NCBI GenBank assembly: GCA_946886365.1
Contig: CAMPIM010000055.1
Coordinates: forward strand, 1 to 23,658
DNA: 23,658 nucleotides
DNA from: an uncultured Novosphingobium sp.
Lineage (GTDB): Bacteria; Pseudomonadota; Alphaproteobacteria; Sphingomonadales; Sphingomonadaceae
Direction of reading: 5' to 3'
Position 1 is the first letter of the stretch; each line of letters starts with the position of its first letter. The translations under genes and the position numbers were made by a program. This document shows positions 13,274 to 20,150 of the stretch, in pieces. The notes under the pieces were generated by a model. It worked only from the letters and a program-made list of their open reading frames with translations, had not been told where the DNA came from and did no database searches.

Positions 13274-14572
13274 ATGAAGCGCAGCGCTCTTTCCAAGGCG
13301 GCACTTTCGTCGCTGATCGTTGGAACCACGATGGTCGGCTGCACCGGCGCGGCATTCCGTCCGTCTGCGATCGCAGCGGCCAAGGAGGATCCCAGCCGTG
13401 TGACAGCAGCCATCGACAAGGCGTTGATCAGCCGGGATGGCGTTCGCGCAGTCGCGGCGGCAGAGGCGGCGGTCAAAGCTGCTCCACAAGACGCAAATTA
13501 TCGGCAGTTGCTGGGCCGCGCCTATATCGCGAGTGGCCGTCTCATTTCCGCCGAAACCGCGCTCACCGATGCCATGACCCTTGGCAATCGCGATTCCCGC
13601 ACGATCGTCAGCCTCGCCCTGGTGAAGGTAGCGCTTGGGAAGAATGATGCTGCGCGCGAGCTGCTCGCAACCAATTCAGACGTCGTTCCCGCAAGCGACT
13701 ATGGACTCGCCATGGCAATGGCTGGCGACGCGGCAGAGGGTGTTCGCATCCTGTCCGAAGCCATTCACGATCCCTCGGCCACCGCGCGCACGCGCCAAAA
13801 TCTCGCCTATGCCTATGCGCTGGCGGGACGGTGGAAGGATGCGCGCGTGATGGCGGGCCTCGACCTCGAACCGCTCGCCGCCAATCAGCGCATCGCTCAG
13901 TGGGCGCAGACCGCTGCTCCCGATTTCGCGCAGCAGCGCATTGCCGGTCTGATGGGCATAGCCGTTGATGGCAGCGACGCGGGTCAACCCGTCGTGCTCG
14001 CCCTCGCCACCGAAGCCGCGCCGGTCCAGATGGCAGAGGCAAGTGCGGCCGAAACGCCGACCGCTTCCGTTGCCGAGGAGGTTGCCCCCGAAGCGACGCA
14101 GCAGGAACCGGTTCAGCAGGCGTTCGCCTTCACGCCTTATGTCGCTCCGGCGGTGCCCATGAAAGTATCTCATGCTCCGGCACAGGCCGCAGGGCTCCGT
14201 CAGCAGACAGCCGCTCGTGCTCCGCTCGCGGCTCGTCCAGCGCTTCGTTTCGATGGCAATGGGAACAGCCCATGGGTCGTTCAACTTGGCGCCTATTCAA
14301 ACGCTGCGATCGCCAAGGAGAAATGGTACGATATCGCTCGCCGGAACAGCGCGATAGCCGCGTTGCCGGTCCTCACCAGCCAGATTACCGTGAACGGCGT
14401 CAGCTATGCCCGCCTTGCGGTCAGCGGCTTTGACGATCGTGTGGAAGCGGCGGCGCTATGCCGCGCAATCCGCGCTCGCCGTGGCCAATGCTTCGTTCGG
14501 GAAAAAGCCCCCGGCGCGGCGCCGCAGCGGTGGGCGCTGGCATCCAAGCCGCGCCAGTTCGCTTCGCGCTGA
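13274..14572 (+). CDS. TPR/SPOR-domain envelope protein, probable lipoprotein
   Basis: A 432-residue exported protein. A signal sequence ends in TMVGC with Cys23 as the likely lipidated residue; the lipobox is slightly unusual, with Met at -3. TPR-like helices span about 57-215 (for example ANYRQLLGRAYIASGRLISA and ARTRQNLAYAYALAGRWKDA). A long Ala/Pro/Gln/Glu-rich linker (about 216-330) leads to a C-terminal SPOR domain at about 332-410 (WVVQLGAYSNAAIAKEKWYD, ending CRAIRARRGQCFVRE with two cysteines). The architecture mirrors the divergent protein at 10767-11816. It is third in the parA operon, 13 nt after the RHH gene with AGAAGGA before the ATG. A septal or peptidoglycan-binding role is inferred. 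Confidence 0.85.
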   Translation: MKRSALSKAALSSLIVGTTMVGCTGAAFRPSAIAAAKEDPSRVTAAIDKALISRDGVRAVAAAEAAVKAAPQDANYRQLLGRAYIASGRLISAETALTDAMTLGNRDSRTIVSLALVKVALGKNDAARELLATNSDVVPASDYGLAMAMAGDAAEGVRILSEAIHDPSATARTRQNLAYAYALAGRWKDARVMAGLDLEPLAANQRIAQWAQTAAPDFAQQRIAGLMGIAVDGSDAGQPVVLALATEAAPVQMAEASAAETPTASVAEEVAPEATQQEPVQQAFAFTPYVAPAVPMKVSHAPAQAAGLRQQTAARAPLAARPALRFDGNGNSPWVVQLGAYSNAAIAKEKWYDIARRNSAIAALPVLTSQITVNGVSYARLAVSGFDDRVEAAALCRAIRARRGQCFVREKAPGAAPQRWALASKPRQFASR

Positions 14573-14598
14573 CCTAACGTCTTTCAGATCGATGACCT

Positions 14599-14622
14599 CA
14601 TCCCCTCATGGGGATGGGGTTT
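14599..14622 (+). terminator. Terminator of the parA-RHH-SPOR operon
   Basis: CATCCCC-TCAT-GGGGATG (14599-14616) is a perfect 7-bp stem with a 4-nt loop, followed by GGGTTT. It lies 26 nt after the SPOR lipoprotein stop. The short T-run after three further G makes it a moderate rather than strong intrinsic terminator. Confidence 0.55.
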
Positions 14623-14654
14623 GTCGTGTTTACGCTCTTTCGAGACAGCAAAGG

Positions 14655-14710
14655 GCGTCGCTTCGGTGGCGAGCAGTTCATCTCTACAGTCTCAACATAA
14701 GAAGCGACGC
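14655..14710. repeat. 10-bp inverted repeat in convergent spacer
   Basis: GCGTCGCTTC (14655-14664) is perfectly inverted at 14701-14710 (GAAGCGACGC) with 36 nt between. A 12-bp palindrome GTCCGATCGGAC follows at 14749-14760. They lie in the gene-free stretch 14573-14809 between the SPOR lipoprotein and the tRNA, which holds no ORF I can support. They may be secondary terminators or part of a small structured RNA; nothing decides between these. Confidence 0.35.
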
Positions 14711-14809
14711 AGCGATATTCCGGCAAGCGAATATGGGCGCGCTTGTCCGTCCGATCGGACGAATCCGCTATATTCCGCAAATTTCTGGAGCTGCCCAAGT
14801 GGGCGAAAG

Positions 14810-14884
14810 TGGCTCCCCGAGTAGGATTCGAACCTACGGCCATTCGATTAACAGTCGAATGCTCTACCGCTGAGCTATCGGGGA
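14810..14884 (-). tRNA. tRNA-Asn (GTT)
   Basis: A 75-nt tRNA on the minus strand including an encoded CCA (complement of 14810-14812). The acceptor stem TCCCCGA pairs with TCGGGGA and the discriminator is G. The D-arm is GCTCAGCGGTAGAGC. The anticodon arm is TTCGA-CTGTTAA-TCGAA with anticodon GTT. The T-arm is GTAGG-TTCGAAT-CCTAC. All stems pair fully. It lies just downstream of nadK but has its own probable promoter. Confidence 0.97.
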
Positions 14885-14913
14885 GCAGCCCGGCTCTCGC
14901 TGGGCAGGCCGCG

Positions 14914-14943
14914 CCTATAGCAGCGAGATTCTTCGGATGGCAA
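14914..14943 (-). promoter_or_regulatory. Probable promoter of tRNA-Asn
   Basis: On the minus strand, TTGCCA (complement of 14938-14943) and TATAGG (complement of 14914-14919) are spaced 18 bp apart. They lie between the nadK stop and the tRNA and would give a leader of about 20-25 nt. A GC-rich stretch follows the minus-10, which would suit a stringently controlled stable-RNA promoter (inference). Confidence 0.5.
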
Positions 14944-14963
14944 GGACAGAATTGCGAATTTTT

Positions 14964-15740
14964 TCAGGCGATGAATTGTTCCGCTGCGATCCGGTCATCC
15001 AACGTATGTTCGGGGTCGAAAAGGAGGGTGAGCGGCGTCCCTCGATCGATCTGCACCTCGACCTCGGCGACGTCACGGACTTCGCGCTGATCCGCGACCG
15101 CGCTAACGGGGCGCTTCACCGGATCAAGCACGGTGAAACGGATCGCCGTGCTTTCAGGCAGGATCGCCCCACGCCAGCGGCGGGGACGAAAGGGGCTGAT
15201 CGGCGTCAACGCGACCAGGCCCGAACCCAGCGGCAGGATAGGACCATGCGCGGACAGATTATAGGCCGTAGAGCCAGCAGGCGTTGCGACCAGCACGCCG
15301 TCGCATACCAGTTCAGTGAGCGCTGTTCGGCCATTTACATGGACTTCCAGCTTCGCCGTCTGGCGCGTCTCACGCAGCAGCGACACTTCATTGATGGCGG
15401 GAATCGAAAAGCGTTCGCCATCGATGGTATCGACCGTCATGCGCAGCGGATTGACCTTGAAAGGCTTGGCCGCCTCTATCCGCTGCTCCAGCCGCTCCAG
15501 CCGCCACTCGTTCATCAGGAAGCCGACGGTGCCAAGGTTCATGCCAAATACAGGCATGATCCGGCGGTTCTCCAGCATGGAATGCAGTGTTTGCAGCATG
15601 AACCCGTCGCCGCCCAGCGCGATGATCATGTTCGCCTGTTCCACAGGGACGAACTCATAGGCGGCGCGAAGCCGTTCTTCGGCGGCCTTCGCAGCTTGGG
15701 TGGGGGACGCCAGCAGAGCGCGCCGCGGCTCTTCGGTCAT
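14964..15740 (-). CDS. nadK: NAD kinase
   Basis: A 258-residue cytosolic enzyme that phosphorylates NAD to NADP using ATP or polyphosphate. The signature GGDG is at 43-46 (ALGGDGFMLQTL). NEVSLLR near 115 and the substrate loop ATPAGSTAYNLSAHGPIL near 153-170 are also present. The protein is of the short alphaproteobacterial form, without the N-terminal extension seen in E. coli NadK (about 290 residues). Its ATG overlaps the moaA stop by 4 nt (ATGA), so it is translated with moaA. The tRNA-Asn gene follows on the same strand. Confidence 0.94.
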   Translation of the reverse strand: MTEEPRRALLASPTQAAKAAEERLRAAYEFVPVEQANMIIALGGDGFMLQTLHSMLENRRIMPVFGMNLGTVGFLMNEWRLERLEQRIEAAKPFKVNPLRMTVDTIDGERFSIPAINEVSLLRETRQTAKLEVHVNGRTALTELVCDGVLVATPAGSTAYNLSAHGPILPLGSGLVALTPISPFRPRRWRGAILPESTAIRFTVLDPVKRPVSAVADQREVRDVAEVEVQIDRGTPLTLLFDPEHTLDDRIAAEQFIA

Positions 15741-16750
15741 CCGCCCGTCACGCTCATATGGCGGCTAACCGCTGCGGCAGGTGCATCGCCTCCGATGCGA
15801 AAATCATGCCTGGCCGGCTTCAAACGCAGCGCACGATCGATCAGTGGTTCGACCGCCCCGATGCCGCCTTCACGGAAGGCGGTCTTGAGATCGACATGAT
15901 CCTCATGCCCCAGGCACATGAATATCTTCCCTTCGCAGGTCATGCGCATGCGGTTGCAATCTGCACAGAAATTGTTGGTCAGGGGCGTGATAAGCCCCAA
16001 TTTCACACGCATCCCGTCAACCGCATGGTAGCGCGAAGGCCCGCCCGTGCGATGTTCGATGGGCCGCAGTTCATGCTGTTGCCGCAGTTGCTCCACTACT
16101 TCCGTCAGCGGCAGATAATGATCCGTGCGATCTTCGCCAGTCTCGCCCAGCGGCATTGTCTCGATCAATGTCAGGTCAAATCCCTGCTGGTTGCACCATT
16201 GGAGCATGGGCAGGATTTCATCATCATTGATGCCTTTCAGCGCCACCATGTTGATCTTGACCGCGAGACCCGCCGCCTTCGCCGCCGCCAGCCCCTCAAG
16301 AACCGGCCGGATGTCCCCATTGCGCGTGACATGGGCGAACCGCTGGGGATCGCGGCTGTCGAGGCTGACATTGATCCGCCGCACGCCCGCGTCGAAAAGC
16401 GCCTCCGCATGCTGGGCCAGCCGCGTGCCGTTGGTAGTCAATGTCAGTTCGTCGAGCTCTTCGCCCAAATGGCGTCCAATGCGCCGCACCAGATCGACAA
16501 TGTCCCGCCTGACCAGCGGTTCGCCGCCAGTCAGCCGGATCTTGCGCACGCCACGAGCGATGAAGAGGTCGGCGAGCAGCGCGATCTCCTCCAGCGTCAG
16601 CACCTGATCCTTGGGCAGGAAGGTCATGCGCTCAGCCATGCAATAGCGGCAACGCAGGTCGCACCGATCCGTGACCGAAATCCGCAAATAGCTGATCCGG
16701 CGGCCCAACGCATCGGTCATGGCCGTGCGCCGAAGATCGGGCTTGTTCAT
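15737..16750 (-). CDS. moaA: GTP 3',8-cyclase (molybdenum cofactor biosynthesis)
   Basis: A 337-residue radical-SAM enzyme carrying out the first step of molybdopterin synthesis, GTP to 3',8-cyclo-7,8-dihydro-GTP. The N-terminal radical-SAM cluster ligands are Cys30-x3-Cys34-x2-Cys37 in DRCDLRCRYC. The GTP-binding C-terminal cluster is Cys262-x2-Cys265-x13-Cys279. TGGEPLVRRD near 74-83 is the SAM-binding GGEP block. The protein ends SVTGG; the terminal Gly-Gly is required for MoaA activity, so the enzyme looks intact. The start at 16750 has no obvious ribosome binding site; ATG 16720 (MTDALGRR) is an alternative. No other moa genes are in the window; it is coupled to nadK. Confidence 0.95.
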   Translation of the reverse strand: MNKPDLRRTAMTDALGRRISYLRISVTDRCDLRCRYCMAERMTFLPKDQVLTLEEIALLADLFIARGVRKIRLTGGEPLVRRDIVDLVRRIGRHLGEELDELTLTTNGTRLAQHAEALFDAGVRRINVSLDSRDPQRFAHVTRNGDIRPVLEGLAAAKAAGLAVKINMVALKGINDDEILPMLQWCNQQGFDLTLIETMPLGETGEDRTDHYLPLTEVVEQLRQQHELRPIEHRTGGPSRYHAVDGMRVKLGLITPLTNNFCADCNRMRMTCEGKIFMCLGHEDHVDLKTAFREGGIGAVEPLIDRALRLKPARHDFRIGGDAPAAAVSRHMSVTGG

Positions 16751-16871
16751 GCTCGACTAGCTAGGCCATGGCAAAGTCCGGTGCAAGCACTGCCGGTTGC
16801 AGGAGCGTGAACGGGTCGCTAACGCCTGTCTGCTATATGCCCGCCATGCGCTGTACCCCGGGAGTTTTGAT

Positions 16872-18890
16872 GTGAGCGGTGAATCCGCACTGCATGGACA
16901 GCGCAGCCTTTTCATTCTGTCGCCCGGTGACAGGGATGGCTTGTCGCGCACGGCTGGTCTGGCTGGCTGGCGTGCCATCGCGGCCCGGCGCACGAAGGAT
17001 GCGCCGCAACGGTTCCTGCATAGCGACGCGCAGATCGCCCTTGTCGACATGCGCGATGCGACGGACGGAGCCAGCGGCCTCATCGATGCCTTTTCCCCGG
17101 CTGTCGAGGCTGGCGGTGGAGCGCTCATCGCCCTGATTGACGCGCAGGCGCTGGGGTCTGTCACGGCGCTGCTGGAAGCGGGAGCGACTCATTTTCTCGC
17201 CGCTCCATTTTCATCCGATCAACTGCGGGCGACGCTCGCTTCGGCGCAGCGCCTCGTGGACCGCTTGGGCGGGGGTACGATGCCCAGCCAGCGCGCCCAG
17301 CGCATACGCCGTGGCGACGCGCTATTCTGGGAATTGGAGCGGGGAGGGCGATCCCTGCGTCTCAGCGACAATCTCGCCCGGCACCTCAACCTCGATCGCC
17401 AGACGATCAGCCCTGCGCAGTTTGCTCGCTGCCTGCCTCGTGCGGAACGGCGGTCGGTTATTGCGGGCCTGCGCGGCATGATGCGATCGGGTCGGCCAGA
17501 ATCCTTTGCCCATGCCGCGCCGGGGCGACCGGGCGATCGGCTCGTTCATCATCTACGCCTGATCGACGGCGTCGTGGCTGCCGATGTCGAGTGGTTGTCC
17601 GATAGGCATGGAGACGATGCGACGGGCCGGGACGACCTGACCGGCCTTCGTTCGCGGCAGGCGGCGCTGGAGTGGTTGGAGAAGCGTTCCGGCCTTGCCA
17701 CCACGATCCTCCTGCTCTCGATCAGTCAGTTCGACCGCATGAACGCCGCCTATGGTCAGGTGGTCGGCGACGCCCTGCTCGGCCGGATTGCGAGGAGGAT
17801 CGAGCGGATGGCGGCAGACGCCGCGCCCGGCGCTATCGTGGCCCGCATCGCCGGGACCGAATTTCTCGTCGGCCTCACGGGCGAGGCAGCTGCCAGTGAC
17901 CGAGCAACCTTCCTCGCGCGCCAGTTAATCGGCGTCATCGTCCGGCCCTTCAGTGCGGGCGACCATCTAATCCGCCTGACGGCCCGCTGCGGCATCGCTC
18001 AGTCGCGAGCAGACGATGATGCAACCCGACTGCTCCGGCGGGCGGGAACCGCTCTGGCGGACGCGCGGGCAGGGGGCGGAGAGGGTATTCGCATCTTCTC
18101 GGCCGAAAAACGCAGTCGTCAGGTCGATGCCGACCAATTGGAAACCGACCTGCGCCTTGCGCTGCACCGGGGAGAAATCGGTATCGTCTTCCAGCCGCAA
18201 TATCCGGTGGGGGGCGATCATATGACGGGGGTTGAGGCGCTGGCCCGCTGGAACCACCCTCAATATGGCCCCCTCGGCGCGGGCATGCTTTTCGCGACAG
18301 CCGAACGATCCGACTATATGCTTCCACTTTCGGCCCACATCCAGGCCGAAGCGCTGCGTCAGGCGGCGGCCTGGCCCCGGACGCTCTCGCACCTTCGTCT
18401 GTCGATCAACGTGACCGCCGCCGACATCGCGCAGCCCGGCTTCATGTCGCAGTTCCTCAACCTCGTTGACGAAAGCGGCTTTCCCCGCTCACGCCTGACG
18501 GTCGAGATCACCGAAAGCGGCCTCATCGAAAATATCGCTGCGGCCACCGCGCTCCTCACCGCTCTTCGCGCGGAGGGTCTGGCGGTAGCGGTCGATGACT
18601 TTGGCACCGGCTATTCCAGCCTTGCCTACCTAAAGAGCCTCCCGCTCGACTATCTCAAGATCGACAGCGGCCTGGCCCAGGACATCGCTGGGACTGCTCG
18701 CGACCGGATCGTGGTCCGGGGCGTCATCCACATGGCCAAGTCCCTCGGCATGAGCGTCATCGCCGAGGGGGTCGAGACACAGCAGCAACTCGATCTGCTC
18801 GCGCGCGAGGGCTGTGACTATTATCAGGGCTTTCTGCGATCCGCCGGGATATCCTCCGCTGAACTGGCCGCGATGGCGCTGAAGGGCTGA
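16872..18890 (+). CDS. EAL-domain c-di-GMP phosphodiesterase with degenerate receiver and GGDEF
   Basis: A 672-residue multidomain signalling protein. Residues about 10-130 resemble a response-regulator receiver, with a possible Asp59 in LVDMRD and a C-terminal FLAAPFSSDQL. The acidic pair and the conserved Lys (replaced by Ala before Pro) are missing, so it is probably a pseudo-receiver. A linker or PAS-like stretch follows to about 250. The GGDEF domain (about 253-415) has AGTEF at 327-331, so it should be catalytically dead. The EAL domain (about 425-672) keeps all key residues: EAL at Glu455, Asn513, Glu548, DDFGTG Asp575/576, Lys596, Glu632 and Gln652, so it should hydrolyse c-di-GMP. 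GTG 16872 is chosen (GGAG 7 nt upstream) over TTG 16797. No membrane segment. Confidence 0.85.
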   Translation: MSGESALHGQRSLFILSPGDRDGLSRTAGLAGWRAIAARRTKDAPQRFLHSDAQIALVDMRDATDGASGLIDAFSPAVEAGGGALIALIDAQALGSVTALLEAGATHFLAAPFSSDQLRATLASAQRLVDRLGGGTMPSQRAQRIRRGDALFWELERGGRSLRLSDNLARHLNLDRQTISPAQFARCLPRAERRSVIAGLRGMMRSGRPESFAHAAPGRPGDRLVHHLRLIDGVVAADVEWLSDRHGDDATGRDDLTGLRSRQAALEWLEKRSGLATTILLLSISQFDRMNAAYGQVVGDALLGRIARRIERMAADAAPGAIVARIAGTEFLVGLTGEAAASDRATFLARQLIGVIVRPFSAGDHLIRLTARCGIAQSRADDDATRLLRRAGTALADARAGGGEGIRIFSAEKRSRQVDADQLETDLRLALHRGEIGIVFQPQYPVGGDHMTGVEALARWNHPQYGPLGAGMLFATAERSDYMLPLSAHIQAEALRQAAAWPRTLSHLRLSINVTAADIAQPGFMSQFLNLVDESGFPRSRLTVEITESGLIENIAAATALLTALRAEGLAVAVDDFGTGYSSLAYLKSLPLDYLKIDSGLAQDIAGTARDRIVVRGVIHMAKSLGMSVIAEGVETQQQLDLLAREGCDYYQGFLRSAGISSAELAAMALKG

Positions 18891-18896
18891 GGCTCC

Positions 18897-19640
18897 CTAA
18901 AAGACGATTCCGGCCCGGCCGATCAGGGTTGCTCCTGAGTGACGCGCGTCGCCATCGTTGCTGCTGTTCGCATAACGCACGCCCGCAAACCATTGCCGCT
19001 TCAGATAATCGATGCTGATTCCGTGGTCCCAATATGTGCCATCAGGCCGCAAGCGCGCTGCATCGCCCACATCGCGGGTCCGGCCGCTCGAACGACCGAC
19101 GTGCGCCGAGACGGTAAACGGTGTGCCAGGGATGCCAGCCGACGCCGACGCCGAGAGGTAAAGATTATCTCCGCCAATCGAGCTTTGCCGTGGTGCATAG
19201 CTGGCGTTGACGTCGATATTTGCCGGGCCGATCAAGAAGCCCGCACCAGCTCCAACCTCGCCATATCCCTGTCCCGACGCACCCGGAGACAGGTGATATA
19301 CCCCTCTCGCAGAAAGCCGCCATGCGCCCATCTGCCGGGTATAGGATGTGCCAAGGTCCACCACGGCATCGGCTCCACCGTAACGGCTGCTGTCCCACAA
19401 GGACGTCACCGCGGCATCGAAGCTCAATCCCTCCGTCGCCAGTATAGCGATTGTTCCTCGCACGACCGGGTCGCCATCGCTCCAGCTCAACCCCCGCCTG
19501 CGTTCATCGCTTGCCACCTCGGCGGTTGCCGAAAACCGGTCAGCATATTGCGCGAAGGCGGGGGAAGAGGTGGCGGCCAGCATCATTGCCGCCGCCACCG
19601 TCAAGCGTGCGTCAGTTTGAGGCAAGATTGCGAACCGCAT
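18897..19640 (-). CDS. TorF/Gcw_chp family putative outer-membrane protein
   Basis: A 247-residue exported beta-rich protein. A signal peptide ends SSPAFA near residue 30. The mature part opens with FSATAEVASDERRRGLSWSD, matching the family pattern of a short beta strand followed by RG-S-SDGDP. Repeated amphipathic strands end in FIGRAGIVF-like aromatic residues (here LIGRAGIVF), consistent with an outer-membrane barrel. The family is annotated as putative porin with no proven substrate. The first ATG overlaps the upstream secreted-protein gene by 29 nt; a later TTG at codon 13 could be the true start, still leaving a short signal peptide. It converges with the EAL gene with only 6 nt between stops. 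Confidence 0.75.
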   Translation of the reverse strand: MRFAILPQTDARLTVAAAMMLAATSSPAFAQYADRFSATAEVASDERRRGLSWSDGDPVVRGTIAILATEGLSFDAAVTSLWDSSRYGGADAVVDLGTSYTRQMGAWRLSARGVYHLSPGASGQGYGEVGAGAGFLIGPANIDVNASYAPRQSSIGGDNLYLSASASAGIPGTPFTVSAHVGRSSGRTRDVGDAARLRPDGTYWDHGISIDYLKRQWFAGVRYANSSNDGDARHSGATLIGRAGIVF

Positions 19641-20022
19641 CCAGCTCGGCCACCAAAGGCGCGCGATCCTTCTCGGCCACCGCTACCAGATGTTCACGGA
19701 TCGCCGCGTCATGCTGTGCCATATTGCGTTCACCCGATTTGCGGCCGGGGGTACATGCCCCATGCTCGCTGCCGGAAAAACGCTTGTCATGGGAAACCGT
19801 GCGGGCCAGCGCCGGACCATGATTGAGTGCGCGGTCCACTATGACTGTCGCGGTCCACTGGCACCGTTGCATATCCACGCGGTTGGGTGTTTTCGCACCA
19901 ACCGTCTTGGTCGTGAACTCGACGCGAGCCGAATAATTGGCTTGCACCGGCGTTCCGCCATGGTCGATCTGCACGCTGTGCGTGGCGGCAACCGCCGCCA
20001 TCGCTACAAAGGTCGAAATCAT
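19612..20022 (-). CDS. Small secreted protein of unknown function
   Basis: A 136-residue protein with a short probable signal sequence (MISTFVAMAAVAATHS). The start is supported by AGGAG 6 nt before the ATG. The next section alternates hydrophilic and aromatic residues (VQANYSARVEFTTKTVG), as in a beta sandwich, and has two cysteines (in RCQW and GACTPGRK) that could form a disulfide in the periplasm. The last 40 residues look helical and charged (IREHLVAVAEKDRAPLVAEL). I recognise no family. Its stop lies inside the TorF-like gene, so the two are probably coupled; a periplasmic or surface role alongside that protein is inference. Confidence 0.65.
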   Translation of the reverse strand: MISTFVAMAAVAATHSVQIDHGGTPVQANYSARVEFTTKTVGAKTPNRVDMQRCQWTATVIVDRALNHGPALARTVSHDKRFSGSEHGACTPGRKSGERNMAQHDAAIREHLVAVAEKDRAPLVAELDAVRNLASN

Positions 20023-20134
20023 GTCAATCTCCTGCTCGATGCCGGACTTTGCTGTCCAGTCATCGACGCAGCATTTAGATAGCCGATGTTGCTGCTACTT
20101 TGCTGACGCACGACAAAGCGGTGCTGAAGGAGGC

Positions 20135-20150
20135 TGAGACAGCTGTCTCA
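20135..20150. repeat. Perfect 16-bp palindrome spanning the mfd stop codon
   Basis: TGAGACAGCTGTCTCA is a perfect palindrome. Its last three bases (20148-20150) are the mfd stop on the minus strand. Flanking GGCTG and CAGCC could lengthen a hairpin. It might be a weak terminator or an operator for the small secreted gene that follows on the minus strand; no U-run is present. Confidence 0.4.

Noticed and set aside
14937..15899. 320-codon plus-strand ORF opposite nadK
   Set aside because: Antisense of NAD kinase, starting inside the tRNA promoter region; composition typical of a shadow frame.
15758..16810. 350-codon plus-strand ORF opposite moaA
   Set aside because: Antisense shadow of an unmistakable MoaA with all cluster cysteines and the terminal GlyGly; no family features of its own.
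18939..19826. 295-codon plus-strand ORF across the TorF-like and secreted genes
   Set aside because: Runs antisense to two genes that have signal peptides and, for one, family motifs; rich in Arg/His/Cys without any recognised domain.
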